Source: Tolypothrix sp. FACHB-123
GTDB lineage: Bacteria; Cyanobacteriota; Cyanobacteriia; Cyanobacteriales; Nostocaceae
Direction: 5' to 3'
DNA: 64,000 nucleotides
Assembly (NCBI RefSeq): GCF_014697075.1
Contig: NZ_JACJRE010000021.1
Span: forward strand, 62,001-126,000
Position numbers and translations under genes: made by a program. The notes below the pieces were generated by a model that saw only the letters and a program-made list of their open reading frames with translations, was not told the origin of the DNA and made no database searches. Shown here piece after piece: positions 54,646 through 63,895 of the stretch (its first letter is position 1; every line of letters starts with the position of its first letter).

Positions 54646-56793
54646 ATGAACCCCAACACCCACCCATCCCCCCGCCTGCCTCGCGTTCCCCAAGGGACTC
54701 GCGACTCCCGCAGACACACCCCGAAAGCAGATATGCGGGGACTTTATCAAAGAGCAATCAAAGAGTCATTTGTCAAGCTCCATCCCCGCATTGCTGTCAA
54801 GAATCCTGTGATGTTTGTCGTCTGGGTGGGAACAATTGTGACATTTCTTGTCACTCTCAACCCCAATTTATTCGGTACATTACAGGCGGATGTCAACCAA
54901 CAACGGTTGTTAAATGGATTAATTACCTTAATTCTGTTTTTCACAGTTGTCTTTGCTAACTTTGCCGAAGCAGTCGCCGAAGGCAGAGGAAAAGCTCAAG
55001 CAGATTCTTTAAGGTCTACACGTTCCGATGCGATCGCGCGGAAAATTCTCCCCGATGGTACAATCGTGCAAGTTAATTCCACAGAATTGCGCCGCAACGA
55101 TTTAGTCAAAGTCATCGCCAACGATATGATTCCGGCAGATGGCGAAGTTATTCAAGGTATCGGTTCGGTAGATGAATCGGCAATTACAGGAGAATCTGCG
55201 CCTGTACTCAAGCAACCAGGTACAGATATTGCTAGTTCTGTCACCGGGGGAACACGCTTACTCTCCGATGAATTAACAATACGCATTACTGCCGACCCCG
55301 GTCAAGGTTTTATCGACCGGATGATATCTCTAGTAGAAGGCGCAGAAAGAACCAAAACACCAAACGAAATCGCCCTCACCGTATTATTAGCCGTTCTCAC
55401 CCAAGTCTTTTTAATTGTCGTGGCAACCATGCCACCCTTTGTCAATTACATCGCCAACTTTATCACGATTGTCTTTGGCGCGGAAGCCGGCATCAGTTTA
55501 CGTGCAGGTGCTAGCGTTGCGATTTTAATTTCCCTGTTGGTAGCTTTAATACCCACCACCATCGGTGGTTTACTCAGTGCAATTGGCATTGCTGGCATGG
55601 ATAGAGTCGCCCAATTTAACGTCATTGCCACATCCGGCAGAGCAGTAGAAGCTTGCGGTGACATCAACACCTTAGTGCTAGATAAAACAGGTACAATCAC
55701 CTTGGGAAACCGCATGGCTGATGAATTTATCCCAGTTAATAGTTACACCGTTGCAGATGTCGCCAGAGTTGCCTTAGCTGCTAGTATATTTGATGAAACA
55801 CCAGAAGGCAGGTCAATTGTCAAACTAGCCGAAAATGCCGGAATAGTAGTAGATTTCGACAGTAAACAAGCCGAAGGTGTAGAATTTTCCGCCAAAACCC
55901 GCATGAGTGGGACGAATTTACCCAATGGTAAACAAGTGCGTAAAGGTGCAGTCGATGCCATTAAAGGTTTTGTGCGTTCTCGCGGTGGTAGAATTCCCGA
56001 TGATGTCGATGCAGCTTATGAGCGAGTTTCCCGATTAGGCGGTACACCCTTAGCCGTGTGTCAAGATGACCAAATTTTCGGCGTTATCTATCTCAAAGAT
56101 ATTGTAAAACCAGGTTTACGGGAAAGATTCGACCAACTGCGCCGCATGGGTGTACGCACCATCATGTTAACCGGCGATAATCGCATCACCGCAAGTGTGA
56201 TTGCTCAAGAAGCAGGCGTTGATGACTTCATCGCCGAAGCCACACCAGAAGATAAAATCAGCGTCATTCGCTCTGAACAATCCCAAGGTAAACTAGTCGC
56301 CATGACAGGCGATGGTACCAACGACGCACCCGCATTAGCTCAAGCCAACGTCGGTGTAGCCATGAACTCCGGTACTCAAGCCGCCAAAGAAGCTGCTAAC
56401 ATGGTGGACTTAGATTCAGATCCCACCAAGTTAATTGATTTGGTAACTATTGGCAAACAATTGCTGATTACCCGTGGTGCATTAACCACCTTTTCTATTG
56501 CGAATGATATCGCCAAATACTTTGCTATTATCCCCACAATCTTTGCCGCCGCCGGAATTGGTGCATTAAATATTATGGGGTTGAAAAGTGCGCAATCGGC
56601 AATTATTTCGGCGTTGATTTATAACGCTTTGATTATTCCTGTATTGATTCCCTTAGCACTTAAAGGGGTGAAGTTTCGTCCATTAACGGTGGATCAATTA
56701 TTGAAACGCAACATATTTATCTATGGTGTAGGCGGTATTATTGCACCTTTTATTGCCATCAAATTTATTGATGTAATTCTCCCCTTCTCTTAA
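54646..56793 (+). CDS. kdpB: Potassium-transporting ATPase subunit B
   Basis: P-type ATPase subunit of Kdp, 715 residues from the ATG at 54646. The phosphorylation site is DKTGTIT (Asp about 346), with TGES in the A domain, a nucleotide-binding KGAVDAI and the hinge [18 protein letters not shown]. Seven membrane helices. The N-terminus before [14 protein letters not shown] is poorly conserved and includes a dispersed GCGTTCCCCAAGGG element (about 54683-54697), so the start could be 54733. No ribosome site is clear. Energises K+ uptake with KdpA and KdpC. Confidence 0.96.
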   Translation: MNPNTHPSPRLPRVPQGTRDSRRHTPKADMRGLYQRAIKESFVKLHPRIAVKNPVMFVVWVGTIVTFLVTLNPNLFGTLQADVNQQRLLNGLITLILFFTVVFANFAEAVAEGRGKAQADSLRSTRSDAIARKILPDGTIVQVNSTELRRNDLVKVIANDMIPADGEVIQGIGSVDESAITGESAPVLKQPGTDIASSVTGGTRLLSDELTIRITADPGQGFIDRMISLVEGAERTKTPNEIALTVLLAVLTQVFLIVVATMPPFVNYIANFITIVFGAEAGISLRAGASVAILISLLVALIPTTIGGLLSAIGIAGMDRVAQFNVIATSGRAVEACGDINTLVLDKTGTITLGNRMADEFIPVNSYTVADVARVALAASIFDETPEGRSIVKLAENAGIVVDFDSKQAEGVEFSAKTRMSGTNLPNGKQVRKGAVDAIKGFVRSRGGRIPDDVDAAYERVSRLGGTPLAVCQDDQIFGVIYLKDIVKPGLRERFDQLRRMGVRTIMLTGDNRITASVIAQEAGVDDFIAEATPEDKISVIRSEQSQGKLVAMTGDGTNDAPALAQANVGVAMNSGTQAAKEAANMVDLDSDPTKLIDLVTIGKQLLITRGALTTFSIANDIAKYFAIIPTIFAAAGIGALNIMGLKSAQSAIISALIYNALIIPVLIPLALKGVKFRPLTVDQLLKRNIFIYGVGGIIAPFIAIKFIDVILPFS

Positions 56794-56849
56794 ATTCTTC
56801 TTGGCGCTCTTGGCGTCTTGGCGGTTAATTAAAAAAAGAATCTCACGCA

Positions 56850-57030
56850 GAGGCGCAGAGACGCAGAGAGAATCAAAAGTAATTTCTCATACCAATTATC
56901 TCAACTTCGGCAATAAATTCAAATTCTCATTTCTCTGTGTTCTCTGTGTCTCTGCGGTTCATTTCTTAAAAATTAATTGTGACATATCAATTGTCGCACA
57001 GGGCGGGGAGACCCCGCCCCTACGATGACG
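56850..57030. repeat. Inverted GCAGAG repeat and GC-rich palindrome between kdpB and the kdpF/G-like gene
   Basis: ACGCAGAGGCGCAGAGACGC (about 56850-56869) faces TCTCTGTGTCTCTGCGGT (about 56941-56960) in inverted order, an element common in Nostoc-like genomes. It is followed by GGGCGGGGAGACCCCGCCCC at about 57001-57022, a palindrome. Together they fill the 253-base gap. Confidence 0.65.
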
Positions 57031-57046
57031 TTCTTTTTATTGATTT

Positions 57047-57301
57047 ATGAAAACTCAAAACTCTTATACCCAACTAATTGAAGATATTGCTGCAATATTC
57101 TCAGATTGGCGTCAACAAAAACTGCCTTTATCCCTATTCTTAGGAATGTGCTTTAACCTAATAATTGCGCCTGTCGTATATGCAGCCACCGACGAACAAT
57201 TTTCACGCACACAAGCCTGGGCTTTAGGATTATTAGGATTAGCAACCTTAAGCCTTTCCATCTATTTATTTTTTGTCATGTTTGTACCGGAGAAATTCTA
57301 A
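57047..57301 (+). CDS. KdpF/KdpG-like small subunit
   Basis: 84 residues with two membrane helices (about 28-46 and 57-78). The C-terminal half (ALGLLGLATLSLSIYLFFVM then FVPEKF) resembles KdpF, the 29-residue lipid-like stabiliser of E. coli Kdp, here with a long N-terminal extension (QLIEDIAAIFSDWRQQKLPL). Its position between kdpB and kdpC matches the extra gene reported as kdpG in Anabaena kdpABGC operons. Its stop overlaps the kdpC start by one base (TAATG), so translation is coupled. Confidence 0.75.
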   Translation: MKTQNSYTQLIEDIAAIFSDWRQQKLPLSLFLGMCFNLIIAPVVYAATDEQFSRTQAWALGLLGLATLSLSIYLFFVMFVPEKF

Positions 57302-57921
57302 TGAGTTTAGCAACAGAAGCTAGCAGAGCAATTCGTTCTACCCTTGTATTGTGGATTATTAGCGCCATTATCTACCCCTTTATGATGATCGCAATTGGGC
57401 AGATTGTCTTTCCCGCTCAAGCCAATGGTAGTTTAATTAAAGATAGCCAAGGTCAGATTATCGGTTCTAGTTTAATTGGTCAACCCTTTAAGAGCGATCG
57501 CTATTTTAACTCTCGTCCCAGCACCACCAGCTACAGCACCGCCAATCCTCAACAAGATGACGCGAAAATTCTCCAAACTGGGGTTTCTGGTGCTAGTAAT
57601 CTCGCTCCCAGCAATTCAGCCTTACTAGAACGCATCAAAGGTAAAGATGGCGATTTCACCCGACTCCAAACCGCAGGGATACAACCCACCGCAGATTTAG
57701 TTTACACCTCTGGTTCTAGTCTTGACCCCCACATTACCCCAGCAGCCGCCAAAGCGCAAATTTCCCGCATCGCCAAAGCGCGAGGAATTTCACCCCAACA
57801 GTTAGAAACTTTGATTCAGCAACACACTGACAGTCGCTTTTTGGGTATATTTGGCGAACCTGGGGTGAATGTCTTGCAATTAAATCTCGCTTTAGATGCA
57901 TTAAAATCTGCAAGCAAGTGA
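57301..57921 (+). CDS. kdpC: Potassium-transporting ATPase subunit C
   Basis: 206 residues: one N-terminal membrane helix (about 13-38) and a periplasmic domain with the family motifs GQIVFPAQANGSLI, GSSLIGQPF, YFNSRPSTTSYST, GSSLDPHITPAAA and DSRFLGIFGEPGVNVLQLNLAL. Stabilises the KdpAB complex. Translation start overlaps the preceding stop. No kdpD/kdpE follows; the next gene is ggt, 30 bases on. Confidence 0.96.
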   Translation: MSLATEASRAIRSTLVLWIISAIIYPFMMIAIGQIVFPAQANGSLIKDSQGQIIGSSLIGQPFKSDRYFNSRPSTTSYSTANPQQDDAKILQTGVSGASNLAPSNSALLERIKGKDGDFTRLQTAGIQPTADLVYTSGSSLDPHITPAAAKAQISRIAKARGISPQQLETLIQQHTDSRFLGIFGEPGVNVLQLNLALDALKSASK

Positions 57922-57951
57922 TTAAAAGCCAAATCAATCCCAATTACCGGA

Positions 57952-59781
57952 ATGAGCATTATTACTAAATATAGACGAGTGGCGTTCCCCAAAGGGGTTG
58001 CCGTAGGCATCGCTATTTTTTCTTTAAGCGTTCTCCTGCATAACCAAGTTGTATCAGCTGCCTTGACTATACCTGTACGCAGCAAAAAAGGGATGGTGGT
58101 ATCAGCACATCCCTTAGCTAGTGAAGCGGGTATATCTATATTACGTAAGAGTGGTAACGCAGTTGATGCCGCAGTCGCCACAACTTTTGCAATTTCTGTG
58201 GTAGAACCTTTTTCGGCGGGAATTGGCGGTGGTGGGTTTTTGTTGATGTATTCGCAAAAAACTGGCGAGATGAAGGCGCTGGATTTTCGGGAACGCGCAC
58301 CACTCAAGGCTACCAGAAATATGTACTTAGATGCACAAGGTAAAGTACGTCCCAATGCAAGTGTAAATGGTTATTTAGCTGTAGCTACGCCGGGAACAGT
58401 GGCGGGGATGTATGAAGTGCATCGTCGTTATGGTAAATTGCCTTGGCGGGATTTAGTACAACCGGCGATCGCACTGGCTAAAAATGGCTTCACTCTCAAT
58501 CGTGTAGTCACCTACCGTTCTTTACCAGCTTACGAGGATCGCAAACCAGTAGTTCTCAGCAATCCAGCAGCGCGGGAAATTTTCACTCGCAATGGGGAAT
58601 ATTACCAACCAGGAGAAAAACTAGTGCAACGCGATTTAGCTAAGACACTAGAAGCGATCGCCCAGAATCCCCAAAGTTTTTATACCGGAAACATTGCCCA
58701 AGCGATCGCCGCAGATATGGTAAAAAACGGCGGTTTAATTACTCTGTCCGATTTAAAAGCTTACAAACCAATCTGGCGTACTCCTATTTGTAGCGATTTT
58801 CGTCAAGCTAAAATCTGCTCTATGCCACCACCTTCATCGGGAGGGGTACACCTATTGCAGATTTTAAACATCATTGGGGACACCGATTTAAAATCTTGGG
58901 GATGGCATCACCCTGATAGTTTACATTTAATCGCAGAGGCGATGAAGATTGCATACAGCGATCGCTCAAAGTATTTAGGCGATCCCGATTTTGTGAAAGT
59001 GCCGACAATGCAACTAATTAGCCAAGCTTATGCTAAATTGCGCCGTCAACAAATCAATATGGAACGAGCTAAACCTTCCACAGAGGTGAAGCCAGGGCTA
59101 GAAACAATTCAAAATTTTACCCTGAGCGTAGCCGAAGGAGCAAAATTTTACCCTGAGGATAATCCAAAATCCAAAATCCAAAATCTAAAATTCCCTGAGT
59201 CTCCCGAAACCAGCCATTTGACAGTTGTCGATGGGCAGCACAATGCCGTAAGTTTGACTTTTACAATTAACCTTGGTTTTGGTGCTGGTGTGGTGACACC
59301 AGGAACAGGAATTGTGCTGAACAACGAAATGGATGATTTTGCTGCTGCACCGGGAATACCTAACTATTTTGGTTTAGTTGGTACTGAAGCGAATGCGATC
59401 GCTCCTCGGAAAACGCCTCTATCCAGCATGACACCGACAATTGTCACCGAAAACGGTCACTTACGTATGGTAGTGGGTGCCCCTGGCGGAAGTACAATTA
59501 TCACCCAAGTTTTACAAGTTATTCTCAACGTTTTAGTATATGGCATGGATGCTGGGGCAGCGGTTTCTGCGCCACGCATACATCACCAGTGGCTTCCCGA
59601 TGAGTTGCGAGTTGAACCTTGGGGTTTGGATGCTGTCACTTTACAACAGTTGCGTCGCCGGGGACACAACATCAAGGAGACGACTCCTTGGGGAAATGCA
59701 AATGCGATCGTTGTGACAGCAGATAAGACTTTAGAGGGAGCAGCCGATCCTCGGGGCGAAGGTTCCCCAATCGGTTTTTGA
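57952..59781 (+). CDS. ggt: Gamma-glutamyltransferase precursor
   Basis: Self-cleaving periplasmic enzyme that hydrolyses glutathione, 609 residues. Signal region about 1-37. The conserved GNAVDAAVATTFAISVVEPFS and LDFRERAP are present. The nucleophile should be Thr420 in PETSHLTVVDG, followed by GTGIVLNNEMDDF and GGSTIITQVLQ. Two parts look repeat-derived: RVAFPKGVAVG in the signal region (57981-58008) and about 25 residues just before Thr420 (a 16-base direct repeat at 59111 and 59142, then CCAAAAT heptamers to about 59192). The frame is intact. It lies close after kdpC but is functionally unrelated. Confidence 0.94.
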   Translation: MSIITKYRRVAFPKGVAVGIAIFSLSVLLHNQVVSAALTIPVRSKKGMVVSAHPLASEAGISILRKSGNAVDAAVATTFAISVVEPFSAGIGGGGFLLMYSQKTGEMKALDFRERAPLKATRNMYLDAQGKVRPNASVNGYLAVATPGTVAGMYEVHRRYGKLPWRDLVQPAIALAKNGFTLNRVVTYRSLPAYEDRKPVVLSNPAAREIFTRNGEYYQPGEKLVQRDLAKTLEAIAQNPQSFYTGNIAQAIAADMVKNGGLITLSDLKAYKPIWRTPICSDFRQAKICSMPPPSSGGVHLLQILNIIGDTDLKSWGWHHPDSLHLIAEAMKIAYSDRSKYLGDPDFVKVPTMQLISQAYAKLRRQQINMERAKPSTEVKPGLETIQNFTLSVAEGAKFYPEDNPKSKIQNLKFPESPETSHLTVVDGQHNAVSLTFTINLGFGAGVVTPGTGIVLNNEMDDFAAAPGIPNYFGLVGTEANAIAPRKTPLSSMTPTIVTENGHLRMVVGAPGGSTIITQVLQVILNVLVYGMDAGAAVSAPRIHHQWLPDELRVEPWGLDAVTLQQLRRRGHNIKETTPWGNANAIVVTADKTLEGAADPRGEGSPIGF

Positions 59782-59826
59782 ACTATTTATAATTTAAGCC
59801 CACAGTAGGATTAAATGACTGTGTAC

Positions 59827-60087
59827 TTATTGATTTTGAATTATTGAGTCTGAAAAATTGTTGACAAATTCATTGGCACGAGAGCTAGGAACCAGAGTCC
59901 AGCCTGCTTTTAGTAATTTTTGATAAGTTGCCCAACCTTTCGATCCACCTGGTATTTTATAATCAGGAACTGCATATTCTCTACAAGCTGTATAGGGACG
60001 CCACGGTTGGCCGGGTGCAGTCTGCAAATGCAAAACTTTCTCCCCATCATTACCTAAACCAGATAACCAGCACATTTGTCGCTGCAT
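59827..60087 (-). CDS. Small soluble protein, unknown
   Basis: 86 residues from the ATG at 60087, chosen because AAAGGAG lies seven bases upstream; an ATG at 60120 would add 11 residues. Sequence MQRQMCWLSGLGNDGEKVLH, PWRPYTACREYAVPDYKIPG, GWATYQKLLKAGWTLVPS. Aromatic-rich; family not recognised. No neighbours in the same direction. Confidence 0.7.
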   Translation of the reverse strand: MQRQMCWLSGLGNDGEKVLHLQTAPGQPWRPYTACREYAVPDYKIPGGSKGWATYQKLLKAGWTLVPSSRANEFVNNFSDSIIQNQ

Positions 60088-60492
60088 GGTAAACTCCTTT
60101 GCTTTAAGCATATGTTGCATATTGGCACATTTTTGTCAATACCCGCATCACCCTTGTGGGATAATTTTTGTTACCTATTTGAGTTCACTTTCAAATCTCG
60201 TACTGCTTGAGAGCAGATAATTACCCACGAACATTTCACCTCACGGACTCCGGCCGGAGGGTAAAAACAATAGAGTCAACCAACCTACACGCCTCTCCCT
60301 TGATTGAGAGTGAAGTTTTTTTTAATAGTACTTGCGGATTTGGCAAGTGTATGTATCAGTGGTTACTATTTTAGTACAGGCTCAGCAGTAAATCATTTGT
60401 TTTTTTGGTTACATTGTTTTGAAATACTTATACCACTGACTTTTGCCGCTATTGAGAGTGTAAATTTGGCTAAGGTTTGATGAATTTCGTCT
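60088..60492. other. Intergenic region
   Basis: About 400 bases with a short CTCCGGCCGGAG palindrome near 60249 and otherwise AT-rich sequence. No coding frame or RNA recognised. Confidence 0.5.
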
Positions 60493-61086
60493 TTAGAAGG
60501 AAGGAATATACAAGCGATCGCCTACAAGATCGCGAATTTGGCTGACTAATTGCTGATAGCGAGAATCAGACAAAACTGGTTCAGCGTTTTGTACATCAAT
60601 TGCTTGCGCTAAATCGATCCAAGATTTGCAACCACCGTATTGAGCAAGGTAAGGAATTTCTGAGACTTGTGCTAATTTATAAGTCCGCAAGAGCAAAATA
60701 TATAGTGGTTGACGAGCTTTCCATTTTAAGCGATCGCTAATAAAATGCTCATTCCAAATGTGGAACGGAAGCAAGCTGTTAACTATTGACTCATCACTCA
60801 CAGGTAAAATATCCGTAATTTCTGCCCAACTACCGATACGTACCGTTTCTGGATGCCAACCTGATGTCACTGGACATACACCATCAGCATACTCAGGTTT
60901 GAGTAAAAAAGCTTGTTGATGCTCAAATGTCGGGTAAAGTAAAACTTGCTCGTGAGTAACTTGGAATCGGCCATTTTGCTCCTTGATACCACCTTTACGC
61001 AGCAACATAATAGTATTGCCATTTTCTAAAGCCTCAATAGCAATTGCCCATTCCTTGATTGCATGGAAATTTATGCTTAAATTCAT
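60493..61086 (-). CDS. DUF1802 protein
   Basis: 197 residues with the DUF1802 pattern: HAIKEWAIAIEALENGNTIM, LLRKGGIKEQNGRFQVTHEQ, LLYPTFEHQ. Found in cyanobacteria and some other bacteria, with no known function; some are near restriction or stress genes. Here it is divergent from an aldo/keto reductase, separated by 85 bases. Confidence 0.87.
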   Translation of the reverse strand: MNLSINFHAIKEWAIAIEALENGNTIMLLRKGGIKEQNGRFQVTHEQVLLYPTFEHQQAFLLKPEYADGVCPVTSGWHPETVRIGSWAEITDILPVSDESIVNSLLPFHIWNEHFISDRLKWKARQPLYILLLRTYKLAQVSEIPYLAQYGGCKSWIDLAQAIDVQNAEPVLSDSRYQQLVSQIRDLVGDRLYIPSF

Positions 61087-61171
61087 TGATATATACTTTA
61101 ACTCTGATTTATTTTCTCCCTCATACCGCTACAGTAGAAAACTATCCAGGGAGATGAAAGAGGAAATAACT

Positions 61172-62131
61172 ATGGAAAAGCGAACACTGGGAAAATCAGA
61201 TGTGCAAATCACACCTATTTTGATGGGAACATGGCAAGCTGGTAAAAAAATGTGGGTAGGAATTGAGGATGCAGACTCAATTAAAACAATTCGCGCCGCA
61301 GTTGAGGCTGGAATTACCACAATTGACACTGCTGAGGTTTATGGTGATGGACATTCTGAGCAGATTGTTACTGAAGCTTTATCAGATGTCAGAGAGCAAG
61401 TGCAGTATGCGACAAAAGTTTTTGCTAACCATCTCAAGTATCAGCAAGTTATAGATGCTTGTGAGCGTTCGTTAAAAAATCTCAAAACCGATTATATCGA
61501 CCTTTATCAAATTCATTGGCCGTCTGGTGCTTTTAATAGTGAAATTGTCCCCATTGAAGAAACAATGAAAGCTTTAAATCTCCTAAAAGAGCAAGGTAAA
61601 ATTCGCGCTATTGGTGTTTCTAATTTTTCTCGCGAGCAATTAGCCGAAGCATCGCAGTATGGCAGGATTGATAGTTTACAACCACCTTATTCTCTATTTT
61701 GGCGACAGATAGAAAAAGATTTAACACCTTATTGTGTAGAAAATCAAATTTCCATTCTGGCTTATTCACCCTTAGCCCAAGGATTATTAACAGGTAAATT
61801 TCCTCGCGGAACTAAATTCGAGCAGGGAGATAATCGCGCCGATAATAAGCTATTTCAAGGGGAAAACTTTGAACGCGCTCAACAAGCTTTAGATAAATTG
61901 CGCCCCATCGCCGAGAAACACAATGCCAGTTTAGCCCAGTTAGCCCTAGCCTGGTTAATTGCCCAACCCCAAGCAAATGCGATCGCCGGTGCGCGTTACC
62001 CCCAACAAGCCAAAGACAACGCCCTAGCCGCACAAGTCCAACTTTCGCCCCTTGAAATTGCAAATATTGATGCTATAGGTAGAATAGTTACCGATCGCTT
62101 AGATGACAGCACAGTCATGTGGAACTGGTAA
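61172..62131 (+). CDS. Aldo/keto reductase
   Basis: NADPH-dependent (beta/alpha)8 oxidoreductase, 319 residues from the ATG at 61172, preceded by AGAGGAAATAACT; the longer frame from 60983 overlaps the divergent gene and is rejected. Catalytic residues are Asp52 and Tyr57 (IDTAEVYGDG), Lys82 (ATKV) and His in LYQIHWP. IRAIGVSNFSREQL and AIAGARYPQQAKDN are typical of the family. The substrate is not deducible. Confidence 0.93.
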   Translation: MEKRTLGKSDVQITPILMGTWQAGKKMWVGIEDADSIKTIRAAVEAGITTIDTAEVYGDGHSEQIVTEALSDVREQVQYATKVFANHLKYQQVIDACERSLKNLKTDYIDLYQIHWPSGAFNSEIVPIEETMKALNLLKEQGKIRAIGVSNFSREQLAEASQYGRIDSLQPPYSLFWRQIEKDLTPYCVENQISILAYSPLAQGLLTGKFPRGTKFEQGDNRADNKLFQGENFERAQQALDKLRPIAEKHNASLAQLALAWLIAQPQANAIAGARYPQQAKDNALAAQVQLSPLEIANIDAIGRIVTDRLDDSTVMWNW

Positions 62132-62570
62132 GTAACTGGTAAGCGATCGCAAATCATCCCAAATTGGACACTGAGCGAAGTCGAGTTGGACACTGAGCGA
62201 AGTCGAAGTGTCCCCCCACCTTACATCCCAGTTACTCTTGTGTAGACAATTCAAGCAGCATTACACAATTAAACAAAATATCAACTTTAGTAAACAAACA
62301 GTTGCAGCTAATTGTCTTAGTGCTAAATTAATATTCATAGGACACCAAGAAAAAACCAAAGGGCAAATGACAAGGTGTCTCCCGTCAGTAGCCCAGCAAG
62401 TTTCAGCATATTAATGATTAAGTGGCGTAAATCTTGGATAACAAGGCATAGCCAAATCCCAAAGCGGAAAAACAAAAAATGCTGAAGTTGTTAGTTGTTA
62501 TGTCCACCCTAGTTGTTGACTGCTTCAATTACTTAACAAGTTTAACGATTTGAAAACTGTGAATTCGAGA

Positions 62571-62598
62571 AAACCTGGTCGCCCTTGACCAGGTTTTT
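62571..62598 (+). terminator. Strong terminator hairpin without a nearby upstream gene
   Basis: AACCTGGTC (62572-62580) and GACCAGGTT (62587-62595) pair around GCCCTT, followed by TTT. It lies 440 bases after the aldo/keto reductase stop, so it may end an unrecognised transcript. Confidence 0.7.
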
Positions 62599-62741
62599 GA
62601 ATTTGATAGGTGCAATTTTCATCAGCGATAATCTTCAAGTTGCTTGCAGTTAAATAGTGATGTTATCCAGTAGGGAATATAGTTTTCCCTGATAATTATC
62701 ATTTGAAATAATTTCAATTTAAAAAAAGAATGTGACAGATT

Positions 62742-62785
62742 TTAGGAGCATGGCAATGTCATCTTCTATAGAATATATTGATGTG
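62742..62785 (+). repeat. 40-bp palindromic repeat, decayed copy 3
   Basis: GGAGCATGGCAATGTCAT...CTATAGAATATATTGATGTG aligns to 37370-37411 and to the reverse of 52201-52240 with several mismatches that spoil the palindrome. Confidence 0.55.
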
Positions 62786-62876
62786 TTGTCAACATTATTT
62801 AAATTAGTATAAGGCATAATACACCTTGTATATAAGCAAAAATTTCCACAGTATTATTAACAACGACAAAGCATAT

Positions 62877-63572
62877 TCACTGTTTTGCAAAAGCTAACTC
62901 ACTTTCAATGATCTTGGCACCTTTTAAATTAGCCCCACTCAAATTACAAGAATGAAAATTTGCCCCTCTTAAATCTGCTAAATATAGATTAGCTCCTGTA
63001 AAATCGGCACCAGTGAGGTTAGCTTCTGTAAAATTGGCATTGCTTAAGTTAGCTCCCTGGAGTGAAGCTTCTTGTAAATTTGCTCCTGTGAAATTTGCCC
63101 TGATTAGGGATGCTTTATTGAGGTCAGATTTACTTAAATTAGCTTGGCTGAAGTCTGCTGCTGTTAAATTAGCTTGGCTTAAGTTAGCTTGACTTAAATT
63201 TGCAAAATTTAGCTTGGCATAGCTGATATTAATTCCCAGCAGTTTCACTGATGTAAGTACTGCACACCGCAAATTAACATTAACAAAATTTCTTTCGCCA
63301 ATCGCGTAACGGCGTAAAATTTCATCTGTTGTGACTCTGTTTAAAACAGCTTGTGATGCGCCTTGATAACACCATTGTGCTTCTAAGAGTTTGGCAGCAG
63401 TGCTAACAGCTATCTCATCACATTGAGCTACTATCACACCGTTACAGCCATCCCATTTACCATTAAGCATTAGAGCTATTTCATTAGCTGTAGAAATGGA
63501 GTCAAATAGTAAAACAGATTCTTGATGCGGTTTAAACCGATTATTCCAAACTGTGGCGATAATATTTGTCAT
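62877..63572 (-). CDS. Pentapeptide-repeat protein
   Basis: 231 residues from the ATG at 63572 (MTNIIATVWNNRFKPHQESV); a start at 63614 is possible but adds unlike residues. N-terminal domain of about 85 residues, then the head DEILRRYAIGERNF and about 25 A(D/N)LxX pentapeptides (NFANLSQANLSQANLTAADF), forming a right-handed beta helix. The same head occurs in the short protein at 44192-44479. Soluble; function unknown. Confidence 0.88.
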   Translation of the reverse strand: MTNIIATVWNNRFKPHQESVLLFDSISTANEIALMLNGKWDGCNGVIVAQCDEIAVSTAAKLLEAQWCYQGASQAVLNRVTTDEILRRYAIGERNFVNVNLRCAVLTSVKLLGINISYAKLNFANLSQANLSQANLTAADFSQANLSKSDLNKASLIRANFTGANLQEASLQGANLSNANFTEANLTGADFTGANLYLADLRGANFHSCNLSGANLKGAKIIESELAFAKQ

Positions 63573-63703
63573 TTTGAGAATTTTTCTGATTTTAAGTGAC
63601 CAAGGGCTGCACAAAACCTACAAAACTGATGCAGCTTTGTACAGCGCCCAGTCACTCAGTAATTAGATTTGCTTCAACTACAAATCTCTGTTAGAAGTAA
63701 ATT

Positions 63704-63895
63704 CTACACAGATGAATCTGAACGTTCTATTTGCTGCCGAATGGTATCAATAGAAGCATTAATACCAGCTAGTCTGGTTTCTAAATCATCGCGTATCCAA
63801 GTCAAGAATTTTAATTTCCGCTCTAAGCTAGCTTTGTGCGAAATGGGTTCGCTTCCACAACAGGGATTACCCCAGAAAGGAAACATAGGAAACAT
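63704..63895 (-). CDS. Small coiled-coil protein, unknown
   Basis: 63 residues, with AGAGG upstream of the start. A short Cys-containing N-terminus (FPFWGNPCCGSEPISHKA) is followed by an amphipathic helix (LERKLKFLTWIRDDLETRL, NASIDTIRQQIERSD). I recall similar short cyanobacterial proteins with a FLTWIRDDLE core but no function. It is the last gene before the window end. Confidence 0.65.
   Translation of the reverse strand: MFPMFPFWGNPCCGSEPISHKASLERKLKFLTWIRDDLETRLAGINASIDTIRQQIERSDSSV

Larger units (their letters stand above)
62132..62876. other. 745-base gene-free region with repeats
   Basis: A 25-base unit (GGACACTGAGCGAAGTCGA) is repeated in tandem at about 62164-62207. A strong hairpin lies at 62571-62598 and a decayed copy of the 40-bp palindromic element at 62742-62785. 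A frame at 62208-62414 looks like chance. A small RNA ending at the hairpin is possible but unsupported. Confidence 0.5.

Noticed and set aside
54199-54750. Long overlapping open frames on both strands giving 7-residue repeat proteins, one coiled-coil-like
   Set aside because: They arise because the 21-base minisatellite unit has no stop in several frames. None has a ribosome site, and they overlap kdpB.
62208-62414. 68-codon frame after the aldo/keto reductase
   Set aside because: Begins in a dispersed repeat; composition looks random.
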